Source of the DNA: Methanoculleus sp. UBA374
GTDB lineage: Archaea > Halobacteriota > Methanomicrobia > Methanomicrobiales > Methanoculleaceae
Length of the DNA stretch: 64,000 nt
Reading direction: 5' to 3'
Assembly: GCA_002508705.1 (NCBI GenBank)
Contig: DAYL01000029.1
Coordinates: forward strand, 23,916 to 87,915
The notes below the pieces were generated by a model. The model worked only from the letters and a program-made list of their open reading frames with translations. It was not told the DNA's origin and did no database searches. This document shows positions 24,495-33,899 of the stretch, piece by piece. The stretch's first letter is position 1. Each line of letters begins with the position of its first letter. The position numbers were made by a program, and so were the translations under genes.

Positions 24495-24944
24495 ATGACG
24501 ACTGTATACGACATCCCTGCCGATATGTTCATCCGGCAGGCGGCAGAAGAACTCAAACAAAACCCGCAGATTCAGCCCCCGGACTGGGCCGGTTTTGCGA
24601 AGACGGGGGTACACAAGGAGATGCCCCCCGAGAATGAAGACTGGTGGTATGTGCGCACGGCGTCGGTCTTCCGGCGTGTCTACATCGACGGACCGGTCGG
24701 GACGCAGAGAATACGCTCTATCTACGGCGGTAAGCGTAACCGGGGCCCGGCCCCCTCGCAGTTCCGGCGGGGAAGCGGATCGGTCATCCGGAAGATCCTT
24801 CAGCAGCTTGAAGCGGCGGGGTACGTCGCCCATGCCGCGGAGGGACGCATGGTTACCGCTGCCGGCAGGTCTTTCCTCGACAACATCGCAAACGGGCTGA
24901 AGGCCCGGACCGCCGAAGTTGCGCCGGGACTTGCGAAATACTGA
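24495..24944 (+). CDS. rps19e: 30S ribosomal protein S19e
   Basis: The protein has 149 residues. Diagnostic segments are TVYDIPADMFIRQAAEEL, PENEDWWYVRTASVFRRVY, GPVGTQRIRSIYGGKRNRG and SVIRKILQQLEAAGYV. S19e is present in archaea and eukaryotes only, in the small-subunit head. It is preceded by its own TATA box and followed by the PDCD5 gene after 20 bases. Confidence 0.97.
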   Translation: MTTVYDIPADMFIRQAAEELKQNPQIQPPDWAGFAKTGVHKEMPPENEDWWYVRTASVFRRVYIDGPVGTQRIRSIYGGKRNRGPAPSQFRRGSGSVIRKILQQLEAAGYVAHAAEGRMVTAAGRSFLDNIANGLKARTAEVAPGLAKY

Positions 24945-24964
24945 TCAAGATGGAGGTATGACTG

Positions 24965-25303
24965 ATGGTAGATGACGAACTCGCGGAACTCCGCCGCCGG
25001 AAGTTGGAACAGATGCAACGGCAGGCGATGGATCAGCGGGCGATAGAAGAAGAGGCTCTGCGCCAGCAGCAATTGGATTCGCAGATCCGCGTCGCGCTCA
25101 TGGAGATCCTTGAACCTGAAGCGAGGGAACGGCTCAATACCATCAAGTTGACCCGACCGGAGTTTGCGAAAGCGGTCGAGCAGCAACTGGTAATGTTGGC
25201 CCAGAACGGCAGGATCCGGCAGCGGATCACTGACGATCAGTTAAAGGCCCTGCTTGCCCAGTTGACGCCGTCAAAGAAAGAGTTCAGGATTACACGAAAG
25301 TGA
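24965..25303 (+). CDS. PDCD5-family DNA-binding protein
   Basis: The protein has 112 residues, with a helical, Gln-rich N-terminus (ELRRRKLEQMQRQAM) and the family core ARERLNTIKLTRPEFAKAVE...MLAQNGRIRQRITDDQLKALL. Archaeal PDCD5 homologues bind DNA in vitro; the cellular role is unclear, possibly linked to translation because of its constant place next to S19e. The stop overlaps the start of the next gene (TGATG). Confidence 0.94.
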   Translation: MVDDELAELRRRKLEQMQRQAMDQRAIEEEALRQQQLDSQIRVALMEILEPEARERLNTIKLTRPEFAKAVEQQLVMLAQNGRIRQRITDDQLKALLAQLTPSKKEFRITRK

Positions 25304-25893
25304 TGAAAGCAGGTGTGCTCTTCTCGGGAGGGAAAGACAGCGCGCTCGCGGCGCTCATGCTCGCGCGGGATTACAGCGTGGTATTGAATACCTGCGTATT
25401 CGATCCCGACCGCGACATCCCGGCGGTACGGGCGGCAGCGGCCGCTCTCTCCCTCCCCTTCGAGAGGAGAGTGCTCGGGAGAGACCTCCTTGAGAAGGCT
25501 GTCGACCTGCTCCTTTCGTGCGGCTACCCGAACGACGCAATCGATATGGTCCACAGGGCGGCGGTCGAGACCCTCGCCCGCGAGTATGCGGTGGTCGGCG
25601 ACGGCACCCGCCGGGAAGACCGGGTCCCCCGGCTCGAGCGATCCGAGGTGCAGCATCTGGAGATGACCACCGGCTGCTCCTACGTCCGGCCGCTCCTCGG
25701 CTACGGGAAATCGGAGATCGAACGCCTCGCCGACCGGCTGCTTGTGGTGCGGTACGGGGAGGCGGGCAGCATCGAGAACGGCGACTACGAAGAAGAGATC
25801 CGTCGCGCGACCCGCGTGCGCGGCATCGATCCGGCGCCGTTCTTTCCTCCCCGCCACCTGCAGTCGCTGGTGGTCGGCAGGAAGGATACCTGA
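25303..25893 (+). CDS. N-type ATP pyrophosphatase (PP-loop) protein
   Basis: The protein has 196 residues from the ATG at 25303 (a GTG at 25300 is also in frame). The PP-loop is [16 protein letters not shown] at residues 4-19. A downstream [16 protein letters not shown] segment and a C-terminal [15 protein letters not shown] fit ATP-pyrophosphatase enzymes that adenylate substrates, often in tRNA modification. No zinc-finger Cys sets are present, so the target is unknown. It overlaps PDCD5 by one base. Confidence 0.85.
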   Translation: MKAGVLFSGGKDSALAALMLARDYSVVLNTCVFDPDRDIPAVRAAAAALSLPFERRVLGRDLLEKAVDLLLSCGYPNDAIDMVHRAAVETLAREYAVVGDGTRREDRVPRLERSEVQHLEMTTGCSYVRPLLGYGKSEIERLADRLLVVRYGEAGSIENGDYEEEIRRATRVRGIDPAPFFPPRHLQSLVVGRKDT

Positions 25894-25915
25894 AAACAGT
25901 GCGGGAGTGAGAGTT

Positions 25916-26068
25916 ATGAGCAAGTTAATGAAGGGCCGGAAGATCCGGCTGGCAAAGGCATGCGAGCAGAACCGCCGCGTGCCGGCATGGGTGATGATCA
26001 GGACCAACCGCGCGGTTTCGTCGCATCCGAAGCGGCGCAACTGGAGACGGAGTACCTTAAAGGTGTAA
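25916..26068 (+). CDS. rpl39e: 50S ribosomal protein L39e
   Basis: The protein has 50 residues, the usual L39e length. It has [29 protein letters not shown] and the Arg-rich [11 protein letters not shown] tail. L39e lines the ribosomal exit tunnel. A GGGAGTGAGAG ribosome site precedes it. The open frame starts much earlier, but the short protein is the real gene. Confidence 0.96.
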   Translation: MSKLMKGRKIRLAKACEQNRRVPAWVMIRTNRAVSSHPKRRNWRRSTLKV

Positions 26069-26072
26069 GACT

Positions 26073-26336
26073 ATGGCAGAGGCATTAAAGGAGCATATCT
26101 ACATCATCCCTCTCCGCGATGTGAAGCGTTCGCCCCGGTGGAAGAGGGGCAATACCGCCATCAAGGACATCAGGGCGTTCCTCGAACGGCACATGAAGAG
26201 CGAGGATGTCAAACTGGACCGGAGCATCAATGAGAAGGTCTGGGAGAACGGAAGTTCCAAGCCCCCGCGAAAGATTCGCGTCCGTGCGATGAAGTTCGAG
26301 GACGGGCAGGTCCAGGCCGAGCTCGCCGAGGAGTGA
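26073..26336 (+). CDS. rpl31e: 50S ribosomal protein L31e
   Basis: The protein has 87 residues with [34 protein letters not shown] and [18 protein letters not shown], diagnostic for L31e near the tunnel exit. It follows L39e by four bases and precedes aIF6 by one base, the standard archaeal L39e-L31e-aIF6 order. Confidence 0.97.
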   Translation: MAEALKEHIYIIPLRDVKRSPRWKRGNTAIKDIRAFLERHMKSEDVKLDRSINEKVWENGSSKPPRKIRVRAMKFEDGQVQAELAEE

Positions 26337-26337
26337 A

Positions 26338-27000
26338 ATGACGGGAACGATCGATCTCGCCGGCGATCCGAACATCGGTGTTTACGCCCGTGTCTTCGAT
26401 GACATAGCGGTCGTGCACCCCGGGGCTCCCGATGCGTTCATTGAGGCGCTCGCGCGAGAACTCGATGTCGAGATCGTGACCACCTTCATCCAGGGAAGCA
26501 GCATCATCGGTTCGCTTGTTGCGGGGAACAGCCAGGGTCTGGTCGTTAGCGGCCTTGCCTCGGACGAAGAGGTGGCGGCTCTCCGGGAGTACCGGGACGT
26601 GCTTCTGCTCGAAGGCTCCATGAACGCGGCAGGGAACGTGATCCTCGCAAACGACTATGTTGCCGCCGTCCATCCCGGGATGGAGATCGATGTCGCCGAA
26701 GAGATCGGGTCGTTCCTCGGGGTGCCGGTGATCCGGCTCTCGCTTGGAGGTATCAAAACCGTCGGCATGGCCGGATGTGCGACGAATAAGGGCATTCTCA
26801 TCCATCCGAGAGCCAACGATACGGAGATTGCCGCCCTTGAGCGGATCGTCGATCTCCCGATTGGCCTCGGGTCGGTTAATATGGGGAGTGGCCTTGTGGG
26901 CACCGGACTCCTTGCAAACAGCAAGGGATATCTCGCCGGGTCCGTTACGAGCGGGTTTGAACTGGGACGGATAGAAGAAGTTTTTGGGTTTTTGGAGTGA
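26338..27000 (+). CDS. eif6: translation initiation factor aIF6
   Basis: The protein has 220 residues, made of pseudo-fivefold repeats: [64 protein letters not shown]. aIF6 binds the 50S subunit at L14 and blocks premature joining. It sits in an operon between L31e and L18Ae/LX with eight bases to the latter. Confidence 0.97.
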   Translation: MTGTIDLAGDPNIGVYARVFDDIAVVHPGAPDAFIEALARELDVEIVTTFIQGSSIIGSLVAGNSQGLVVSGLASDEEVAALREYRDVLLLEGSMNAAGNVILANDYVAAVHPGMEIDVAEEIGSFLGVPVIRLSLGGIKTVGMAGCATNKGILIHPRANDTEIAALERIVDLPIGLGSVNMGSGLVGTGLLANSKGYLAGSVTSGFELGRIEEVFGFLE

Positions 27001-27007
27001 ATGAGTC

Positions 27008-27199
27008 ATGGAGAACCAGATGTTTGAAGTTGTGGGCGCGTGTAAGATCAACAACGAGTGGAAACCTTACCGTAAGGTCGTCAAAGCCCCGAACGAGAAC
27101 CAGGCAAGGGAGCGGGTTCTTACCGAGATCGGGAGCAAGCACCGCCTGAAGAGAAGGTATATCACCATCGAGACGGTTAACGTAGTAGCTGGTGAATGA
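27008..27199 (+). CDS. rplX: 50S ribosomal protein L18Ae (LX)
   Basis: The protein has 63 residues, the short archaeal LX form of L18Ae: MFEVVGACKINNEWKPYRKV, then ARERVLTEIGSKHRLKRRYI. Its stop overlaps the GTG start of prefoldin alpha by eight bases. Confidence 0.95.
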   Translation: MENQMFEVVGACKINNEWKPYRKVVKAPNENQARERVLTEIGSKHRLKRRYITIETVNVVAGE

Positions 27200-27650
27200 T
27201 GTGGACCAGGCAGATCCTCGCGAGATACAGACCCTTCAGATGTACTTGAACGAGTACGGGCAGCAGATAGAGATCCTGACACAGCAACTCTCGATGATCG
27301 AGCAGCAGCGCCTTGAGGCCGCCGCCGGAATCGAGACTCTCAAGGCTGTTCAGGAGAACCCGGACGGTGTCGTCCTCCTCCCTGTCGGGGGCGGGGCTTT
27401 TCTCCGGGTGAAGGTGCTTGACACCGGTCATGCCCTGGTGAATATTGGGGCCGACGTCTCTGTCGAGCGGGCCGCCGCATCGGCGGTGGCGTATCTTGAG
27501 GATCGGGTGACCGAGCTTGAGGCACTGGGGAAGAAAGTCGCAGGTTCGGTCGAGCAGTTGCAGGGGCAGGCAACGGAGATCTCCCGGCGCCTTGAGGCGG
27601 CTTACCGGGGAGCCCGGCAGGCGGCCCAGGCTGGTCAGGGCGGAAGTTAG
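27192..27650 (+). CDS. pfdA: prefoldin alpha subunit
   Basis: The protein has 152 residues from a GTG at 27192. Two long coiled-coil helices (about 8-55 and 95-145) flank a beta hairpin with DGVVLLPVGGGAFLRVKV and ALVNIGADVSVERA, the prefoldin alpha layout. With beta subunits it forms the hexamer that passes unfolded proteins to the thermosome. The start overlaps LX and ftsY follows by two bases. Confidence 0.95.
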   Translation: MNDVDQADPREIQTLQMYLNEYGQQIEILTQQLSMIEQQRLEAAAGIETLKAVQENPDGVVLLPVGGGAFLRVKVLDTGHALVNIGADVSVERAAASAVAYLEDRVTELEALGKKVAGSVEQLQGQATEISRRLEAAYRGARQAAQAGQGGS

Positions 27651-27652
27651 TA

Positions 27653-28732
27653 ATGTTTGATTCCCTAAAGAAAAAACTTCAGAATATCAGGACCAAACTC
27701 ACCTCGAATATCGAGGAGGCCGCCGGAACCGAACCGGAATCTCTGACGGTCGATGAGGTGGGAGAGGTCCGGGCTGTGGAGCCTGCGCCCTCCTCTGCCT
27801 CTCCCGAACAGGAAGAGGTTCCTTCTCCGGCGCAAGAAGAACCCACGTTCTTCAACCGATTAAAGGTCCTTGTCCGCGAGCGGGAGGTCCTCCTCCAGGA
27901 GAAGGATATTGAAGGTCCTCTTTTTGAACTGGAGATGGTCCTCCTTGAGAACGACGTCGCCCTCCCGGTTACGGACGAGATCATCGGTCATATGCGCCGG
28001 GACCTTGTGGGCCGGCGCAGGAAGATCGGCACCTCGGTCGACGACCTGGTTATGTCCACCCTGCGTTCCGCGCTCTGCGGGGTGCTGGGTGAGGGTCTCG
28101 ACTTTTGCGAATACATCCGGAGCAACGAGCGGCCCGTGAAGGTTCTCTTCACCGGAGTGAACGGAACCGGCAAGACGACGACCGTTGCAAAAGTCGGTCA
28201 CTACCTTCAGAAGAACGGCTTTACGGTCGTGATCGGCGCGGGCGATACCTTCCGGGCGGGGGCGATCGAACAGATCCGGGCCCACGCCGACCGTCTCGGG
28301 ATCAAGGTGATCCAGCACCAGGCGGGCGCCGACCCCTCCGCGGTCCTCTTTGATGCGATCCAGTATGCAAAGGCGCATGATATCGATGTTGTCCTTGCCG
28401 ATACGGCCGGCCGGTTCCACAACCGGGCAAATCTCATGAACCAGCTCGAGAAGATCCGGCGGGTCATGAAACCCGACCTTGTCGTTTACGTCGACGAAGC
28501 GGTGGCGGGGAACGATGCGGTCATCCGGGCCGACGAGTTCAACAAGGCCGTCGGCACCGATGCGGTCGTCCTGACGAAGGCGGATATGGACCCGAAGGGC
28601 GGTGCGGCCATATCGGTTGCGCATACCGTTGGAAAACCGATCCTCTTCCTCGGGACCGGCCAGGGCTACGACGATATCGTGCCCTTCTCGCCCCGCGTCG
28701 TGGTGGACGAACTTCTGGGAGATGAGGCCTGA
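27653..28732 (+). CDS. ftsY: signal recognition particle receptor FtsY
   Basis: The protein has 359 residues. After an acidic N-terminal region (to ~70), the NG domain begins; the P-loop is [10 protein letters not shown] at 168-177, followed by [12 protein letters not shown] and [13 protein letters not shown]. It is the SRP54 receptor GTPase at the membrane. The A domain is short and has no transmembrane part, so membrane contact is peripheral. The final base overlaps the srp54 start (ATGATG region), an unusual direct coupling of both targeting GTPases. Confidence 0.96.
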   Translation: MFDSLKKKLQNIRTKLTSNIEEAAGTEPESLTVDEVGEVRAVEPAPSSASPEQEEVPSPAQEEPTFFNRLKVLVREREVLLQEKDIEGPLFELEMVLLENDVALPVTDEIIGHMRRDLVGRRRKIGTSVDDLVMSTLRSALCGVLGEGLDFCEYIRSNERPVKVLFTGVNGTGKTTTVAKVGHYLQKNGFTVVIGAGDTFRAGAIEQIRAHADRLGIKVIQHQAGADPSAVLFDAIQYAKAHDIDVVLADTAGRFHNRANLMNQLEKIRRVMKPDLVVYVDEAVAGNDAVIRADEFNKAVGTDAVVLTKADMDPKGGAAISVAHTVGKPILFLGTGQGYDDIVPFSPRVVVDELLGDEA

Positions 28733-30060
28733 TGCTCGACAACCTTGGTGTATCGTTAAAGGATGCCGTCAAGAAACTTGCCGGAAAAACGGTGATCGAC
28801 CGGGCTGCGGTCGACGAACTGGTGCGGGATCTGCAGCGTGCGCTCATCTCCGCCGACGTCAACGTCAAACTCGTGATGCACCTCTCGCAGGCGATCAAGC
28901 AGCGTGCCCTTGAAGAGGAGCCCCCGAAGGGAATGGGCGTCCGGGAGCACGTCCTCCGGATCGTCTATCAGGAACTCGTCCGGCTGATGGGAAAGCCCGG
29001 CGAGGTGACGCTTGGGCCCCAGACGATCCTGATGGCGGGACTGCAGGGGAGCGGAAAGACCACGACGACGGCGAAGCTTGCCCGTTACTTCCAGCGCAAG
29101 GGGCTGCGGGTCGGGGTGATCTGCGCCGATACCTTCCGGCCGGGCGCCTACGATCAATTAAAGACCCTCTGCGACCGGGTCAGCGTTCCCTGCTTCGGCG
29201 ACCCGAATGAACCCGACGCTCTCCGGATTGTCCGGGAGGGGCTGCCCCGGTTCCGGAAGCTCTACGAAGTGATCATCATCGACACCCAGGGGCGGCACGC
29301 CCTCGAGGAGAACCTGATCGAGGAGATCGTCAACATCAACGCGATCTCCCGCGCCGACCACCGGTGGCTGGTGATTGATGCGGCGCTCGGCCAGCAGGCA
29401 AACGAACAGGCCCGCCGGTTCCACGAGGCGATCGGGATCGACGGCGTCCTCGTCACGAAGATGGACGGCACCGCACGAGGCGGCGGAGCGCTTTCTGCCG
29501 TCGCCGAGACCCAGAGCGGCATCGTCTTCATCGGGAGCGGCGAGACGGTCGAGGACCTTGAACGGTTCGACCCGGACGGGTTCATCTCCCGGCTGCTCGG
29601 GATGGGCGATTTAAAGGCGCTCGTCGAGCGGGCGGAGGAAGCGGTCTCGGCCGACGATATCGACGTCAACGCCATGCTCAAGGGGAAGTTCACCCTCCGG
29701 GACATGTACAAGCAGCTTGAGGCCGTGAACAAGATGGGGCCCCTGAAGCAGATCATGAGCATGCTCCCCCTCGGCGGCATGCAGATCCCCGACGATGCCT
29801 ACGACATCACCAGCACCAAGATGCAACGCTACAAGGTGATCATGGACTCGATGACGTCTGCGGAACTTGACGACCCGTCGGTGATCGGGAGTTCCCGGGT
29901 CCAGCGCATCGCCCGCGGCGCCGGGGTGACGCCCGACGACGTTCGGGACCTCATCAAATACTATAAGATCATGCAGCGCGCCTTAAAGGGCATGCGGGGC
30001 ATGGGCGGCGGCAAGTTCAACATGCAGCGCATCATGAAGAAGTTCGGCAGGACCCCGTAG
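28732..30060 (+). CDS. srp54: signal recognition particle 54 kDa protein
   Basis: The protein has 442 residues. The NG domain has [14 protein letters not shown] at 103-116, [13 protein letters not shown] and a G3 motif DTQGRH in place of the usual DTAGRH. GxG-rich [14 protein letters not shown] follows. The Met-rich M domain lies at ~300-435 ([40 protein letters not shown]). It binds signal sequences and SRP RNA. It begins one base from the ftsY stop and is followed directly by trmY. Confidence 0.97.
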   Translation: MLDNLGVSLKDAVKKLAGKTVIDRAAVDELVRDLQRALISADVNVKLVMHLSQAIKQRALEEEPPKGMGVREHVLRIVYQELVRLMGKPGEVTLGPQTILMAGLQGSGKTTTTAKLARYFQRKGLRVGVICADTFRPGAYDQLKTLCDRVSVPCFGDPNEPDALRIVREGLPRFRKLYEVIIIDTQGRHALEENLIEEIVNINAISRADHRWLVIDAALGQQANEQARRFHEAIGIDGVLVTKMDGTARGGGALSAVAETQSGIVFIGSGETVEDLERFDPDGFISRLLGMGDLKALVERAEEAVSADDIDVNAMLKGKFTLRDMYKQLEAVNKMGPLKQIMSMLPLGGMQIPDDAYDITSTKMQRYKVIMDSMTSAELDDPSVIGSSRVQRIARGAGVTPDDVRDLIKYYKIMQRALKGMRGMGGGKFNMQRIMKKFGRTP

Positions 30061-30642
30061 ATGAAGCGGTTTGCCGTCGTGGGCCACCTTGCCGCAACGA
30101 GCGGCGCCTTCAGCCTCAACGATCTCGCCGGGAGCGCCGGGAGGATGGACGTCCTCTGCCGGTGCATCAACTCCTCGTTCTTCCTCTCGCACGACCTCCG
30201 GCGTGACGTCGAGTGTTACCTCGTCCTCTGCGGAGAGCCCGATCCGGAGAAGACCATCCTCTTCCGGGGAAGTGAGGTCCGTTACCTTTCGCCGGACGAG
30301 CGGAGCAGCGCCGCCCTGATCAAGAAAGCGCTCTCGATCCCCTGCGGCGATGAGTTCCGGGAGTCGACCCCGGGGGTCTTTGTCCGCCGCGGCGGTCTCT
30401 CAAGGCTCCTTGCCGAGATCCCGTTCGCGGTCCTCGATGAGGCCGGAGAAGATGTCCGGACCGCTCAGGCGCTCCCGGAGGCCTGCCTCCTCTCCGATCA
30501 CCATAACTTCACCGCCGGGGAGCAGGCTATGATCGAGGGCTACCCGCGCTACTCGGTTGGGCCGCGGTCGCTGCATGCCGATCACGCTATCACGGTTCTT
30601 TTAAACGAGATGGACCGGAGGGAATCCGGATGGATATCGTAA
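30061..30642 (+). CDS. trmY: tRNA (pseudouridine-54-N1)-methyltransferase
   Basis: The protein has 193 residues of the SPOUT-type TrmY family: FAVVGHLAATSGAFSLNDLA, RMDVLCRCINSSFFLSHDLR, LVLCGEPDPEKTILF and a C-terminal YSVGPRSLHADHAI forming the SAM knot. It makes m1-pseudouridine-54 in archaeal tRNA. Its start follows the srp54 stop without a gap, and it overlaps the Pus10 gene by 13 bases, so pseudouridine formation and its methylation are encoded together. Confidence 0.95.
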   Translation: MKRFAVVGHLAATSGAFSLNDLAGSAGRMDVLCRCINSSFFLSHDLRRDVECYLVLCGEPDPEKTILFRGSEVRYLSPDERSSAALIKKALSIPCGDEFRESTPGVFVRRGGLSRLLAEIPFAVLDEAGEDVRTAQALPEACLLSDHHNFTAGEQAMIEGYPRYSVGPRSLHADHAITVLLNEMDRRESGWIS

Positions 30643-31868
30643 ATGAGGTAGAAGCAATTCTTGGATACGGCGATACCTGCAACCACTGCCTCGGACGTTT
30701 CTTCGGCAAGCGGTCGTTCGGGTTGACGAACGAGGAACGGGGCAGGGCGCTCCGGATCACGCACGAGATCGCGGCGAACGAGCCGCACCGGGAGCCGGAC
30801 CCTCAGTCCTGCTGGATCTGCGGCGGTGAACTCTCCCGCGTCGACGAGTGGGCTGCAAAGGTCGTTGAAGCGTTCCGCGGCATTGAGTTTTCTACGTTCC
30901 TGATCGGGACGAAAGTGCCCCCGCTTGTCGCGGAGAGCGAGGAGACGGTCTGGAGCGACCTCTCCCTCCACGACCCGGAGCCGCTGAAGGCGGAGATGAA
31001 CCGGGAGGTCGGCAAAGCCGTATCGGCTCTCTCCGGAAAGACGGCCGACCTCAAGCATCCCGACGTCGTGGCGGTCCTCGACCTTGCGGAAGGGACCGTC
31101 GAAGTGCAGATCAATCCCGTCTTCTTCTTCGGCCGATACCTGAAGTATGAGCGGGGCATCCCCCAGACCCACTGGGACTGCCGGGCGTGCCGGGGAGCCG
31201 GGTGTGAGCGGTGCAACTTCACCGGCAAGCAGTACGCGGACTCCGTGGAGGAGCTGATCGGCCGGCCGGTGATTGAGGCTTTCGACGCGGAGAACGCCGT
31301 CCTGCACGGCGCCGGTCGGGAAGATATCGATGCCCGGATGCTCGGCTCGGGCCGCCCCTTTGTGATGGAGGTCGAGGCGCCGAGGAAGCGGTCGCTGGAC
31401 CTTGCGGCGCTTGAAGAGGAGATCAACCGGAGCGCCGGGGGCCGGGTGGCGGTCCATCTCGTCGGATGGTCGGATCGGAAGACGGTGCAAAGCCTTAAAT
31501 CCGACAAAGCGCATAAAAAATACAGGATCCTGGTCGAGACCGACGGTCCTGTAGCGCCAGATGAGTTCGGGGCCGCCCTCGATCAGTTAAAAGGTGTAAC
31601 GATACGACAGCGCACCCCTATCCGGGTGTCACACCGACGGGCAGATAAAGTTCGGGAACGGCGGGTCCTCGATATCGAATGTACGGGGAGCGTTGACGGC
31701 AGGTACTGGGTGGAAGTCGTCGGCGAAGCGGGCCTCTACATCAAAGAACTGGTATCGGGCGACAGCGGCAGAACCCAGCCCAGCCTTGCCCAGATCCTGG
31801 GGCGCACCGCAAGTGTTGTCAGCCTCGATGTGATGCTGGTCAAAACAGCGAATGAGTATGGTGAGTAA
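30630..31868 (+). CDS. pus10: tRNA pseudouridine synthase Pus10
   Basis: The protein has 412 residues. Zinc ligands in the N-terminal THUMP-containing region are CNHCLGRFFGKRSFG and CWICGG, with a second set CRACRGAGCERC. The catalytic Asp lies in GREDIDARMLGSGRPF (about residue 231-246). Archaeal Pus10 makes pseudouridine 54 and 55 in tRNA. It ends three bases before the L21e gene and is coupled to trmY. Confidence 0.96.
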   Translation: MDIVNEVEAILGYGDTCNHCLGRFFGKRSFGLTNEERGRALRITHEIAANEPHREPDPQSCWICGGELSRVDEWAAKVVEAFRGIEFSTFLIGTKVPPLVAESEETVWSDLSLHDPEPLKAEMNREVGKAVSALSGKTADLKHPDVVAVLDLAEGTVEVQINPVFFFGRYLKYERGIPQTHWDCRACRGAGCERCNFTGKQYADSVEELIGRPVIEAFDAENAVLHGAGREDIDARMLGSGRPFVMEVEAPRKRSLDLAALEEEINRSAGGRVAVHLVGWSDRKTVQSLKSDKAHKKYRILVETDGPVAPDEFGAALDQLKGVTIRQRTPIRVSHRRADKVRERRVLDIECTGSVDGRYWVEVVGEAGLYIKELVSGDSGRTQPSLAQILGRTASVVSLDVMLVKTANEYGE

Positions 31869-31870
31869 TT

Positions 31871-32164
31871 ATGGCACATCACAATGGACCACGCAAGAAG
31901 ACACGGTATAAGTTCAAGAAGGATCTCCGAAAGCGCGGTATCCCGCCGGTTACCTCGGTGATTCAGAATTTCGAGATCGGGCAGAGGGTGCACGTTGTGG
32001 TCGAGCCGAGTGTCCAGAAGGGCATGCCCCACCGGAGATTCCACGGGAAGACCGGCACGGTTGTCGGACAACGCGGCCGCGCATGGGTGCTCGAAATCAG
32101 GGATGGAGAGACGATAAAACAGGTGATTGCGAGACCGCAACATCTAAGAGCGCAGAAGGCATAA
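31871..32164 (+). CDS. rpl21e: 50S ribosomal protein L21e
   Basis: The protein has 97 residues with RKKTRYKFKKDLRKRGIPP, FEIGQRVHVVVEPSVQKGMP and RFHGKTGTVVGQRG, diagnostic of L21e. It follows Pus10 by two bases and precedes rpoF. Confidence 0.97.
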   Translation: MAHHNGPRKKTRYKFKKDLRKRGIPPVTSVIQNFEIGQRVHVVVEPSVQKGMPHRRFHGKTGTVVGQRGRAWVLEIRDGETIKQVIARPQHLRAQKA

Positions 32165-32185
32165 CCCTCAGCAGGAGTGATTGGC

Positions 32186-32536
32186 ATGAAGGTAAAACGA
32201 ATCGTCAGCGAAGAGCGGATGCTGCTTCCCGAACTGCGTGATACCCTCCTTTCCGTGGAGGCTGCGCGGCTTGAGTCTGGAGACGAGATGTCCTACGAAC
32301 TTCGTAAGAGTATCGAGCATGCCAATCATCTCTCAAAGACATCTGCCGAGAAGGCCCGCGACCTCGTCGACGAGCTCATGAAGCTCGAGAAGATGAAGGA
32401 AGATATCGCCTATCGCATCGCGAACCTGATGCCGCGGACCCGGGACGAACTCCGTGCAATTTACGCCAAAGAACGGTTCAATCTCACAACGGACGAACTG
32501 GACGAGATCCTCGACCTGGTAATGACTCACTTCTAA
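32186..32536 (+). CDS. rpoF: DNA-directed RNA polymerase subunit Rpo4 (RpoF)
   Basis: The protein has 116 residues from the ATG at 32186, with AGGAGTG six bases upstream; the in-frame GTG at 32177 is less likely. The core is a helical HRDC-like region: SYELRKSIEHANHLSKTSAEKARDLVDEL, MPRTRDELRAIYAKERF, TTDELDEILDLVM. Rpo4 pairs with Rpo7 in the stalk that binds nascent RNA and aids open-complex formation. Rpo7 is not in this window. Confidence 0.95.
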   Translation: MKVKRIVSEERMLLPELRDTLLSVEAARLESGDEMSYELRKSIEHANHLSKTSAEKARDLVDELMKLEKMKEDIAYRIANLMPRTRDELRAIYAKERFNLTTDELDEILDLVMTHF

Positions 32537-32553
32537 GCGAAGGGGTGGCGTCA

Positions 32554-33117
32554 ATGAAGACCGAAAGGAAAGAGGAGAACGCTATAGTTATCGATGTTCT
32601 CCCGATGGGATATGTGAGCGACCAGCGTCCCGTCTACAAACGTGAGCCGATGATCCAGGCGGTCGGCGTGGACCAGTTCAAACTGCTCGAGCTCGTCCCG
32701 AAGGCGGGTGCGGATATCCAGATCTACGACCGCGTCTATATCGGCGATGCGGAGCGGGAGAAGATCGAGCGTGTCAAGCGACGGATCAGCTACGAAGACC
32801 TGACGGCGACCGCAAAAGTGGAACTGCCGTTTGTCGTCGAGCAGATCGTTCACGAGAACGAACCGCGGTTCGTCGACTTCTTCAATAAGTCCGTCTCCAT
32901 CACGCCGAAGTTCCACATGCTGCACCTGCTCCCCGGCATCGGGAAGAAACTGCTCTGGGAGATCATCGAACAACGCGGGAAGAAGCCGTTCGAAAGTTTC
33001 GCCGACATCTCCGGGCGAATTAAATCGATCCCGCACCCGGATCGGATGGTTGTCAGCCGGATCCTGCGCGAGATCGAAGACCCGGACGAGAAGTACCATA
33101 TCTTTACATTGAGATGA
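32554..33117 (+). CDS. DUF655 protein (RNA/DNA-binding, helix-hairpin-helix)
   Basis: The protein has 187 residues from the ATG at 32554 (GGGGTGG upstream). It has an OB-like beta part (IVIDVLPMGYVSDQ, LELVPKAGADIQIYDRVYIG) and a helix-hairpin-helix region (LLPGIGKKLLWEIIEQRGKKPFESFADI). It is universally placed next to rpoF and ksgA in archaea and probably acts on RNA. Its stop overlaps the ksgA start by 4 bases. Confidence 0.93.
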   Translation: MKTERKEENAIVIDVLPMGYVSDQRPVYKREPMIQAVGVDQFKLLELVPKAGADIQIYDRVYIGDAEREKIERVKRRISYEDLTATAKVELPFVVEQIVHENEPRFVDFFNKSVSITPKFHMLHLLPGIGKKLLWEIIEQRGKKPFESFADISGRIKSIPHPDRMVVSRILREIEDPDEKYHIFTLR

Positions 33118-33899
33118 GTGCTCCGCGGGATCAGCACTTCCTCGTCGACCGGAGGGCCGTCGAGAAGATTGCCAGTTTTGTTGACGTCTCCGGTCGGAGG
33201 GTGCTCGAGATCGGGCCCGGTGAAGGTGTCCTCACCCGCGCCCTCCTCGACCGGGGTGCAACGGTCGTTGCGGTGGAGATCGATCCGGCCCTTGTGGAAG
33301 AACTTGAGGTCGCGTTTGCCGATGAGATCGCCGAAGGGCATCTTGTGATCGTCCCGGGCGATGCAAGGAAGGCGGACCTCCCGCCGTTCGATATCGTCGT
33401 CGCGAACCTCCCTTACTCCGCCTCTTCGAAGATTACGTTTCGGCTGCTCGAGATCGGGTTTGAGGTCGCGGTCCTGATGTACCAGAAGGAGTTCGCCCAG
33501 CGGATGATCGCGCCGCCGGGGACGCCGAACGTCGGCCGGCTCTCGGTGATGGTGCAGACCTATGCTTCCGTAAAACCCCTGCTCGACCTCTCGCCCTCCT
33601 CCTTTCGCCCGAAACCCCAGGTCCGTTCCTGGGTGGTCCGGGTAACGCCGCACGAACCGCCGTATCCGATCATGGACCGGAAGACCTACGCCGACGTTGT
33701 CCGGGTGCTCTTCTCCCACCGGCGAAAGACCGTCAGGAAGGGGCTCCGGAGCGGCAAGGACTCTTTTCCGCCCGAAACTATCGAGCGGACGGTCGCAGGT
33801 CTTCCCGACGACCTTCTGCAGCGGCGGCCCGAGGACCTTACGCTCGAAGAGTTCGCGCTGATCGCAAACCTGATGAGCGGGTGCCCGGGCAATGAGTGA
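33114..33899 (+). CDS. ksgA: 16S rRNA dimethyladenosine transferase
   Basis: The protein has 261 residues. SAM motif I is VLEIGPGEGVLTRALL and motif IV is VVANLPYSASS (NLPY). QHFLVDRRAVEKIA near the start is the KsgA/Dim1 N-terminus. It dimethylates two adenines in helix 45 of 16S rRNA. It overlaps DUF655 and the next gene by 8 bases. Confidence 0.96.
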   Translation: MSAPRDQHFLVDRRAVEKIASFVDVSGRRVLEIGPGEGVLTRALLDRGATVVAVEIDPALVEELEVAFADEIAEGHLVIVPGDARKADLPPFDIVVANLPYSASSKITFRLLEIGFEVAVLMYQKEFAQRMIAPPGTPNVGRLSVMVQTYASVKPLLDLSPSSFRPKPQVRSWVVRVTPHEPPYPIMDRKTYADVVRVLFSHRRKTVRKGLRSGKDSFPPETIERTVAGLPDDLLQRRPEDLTLEEFALIANLMSGCPGNE

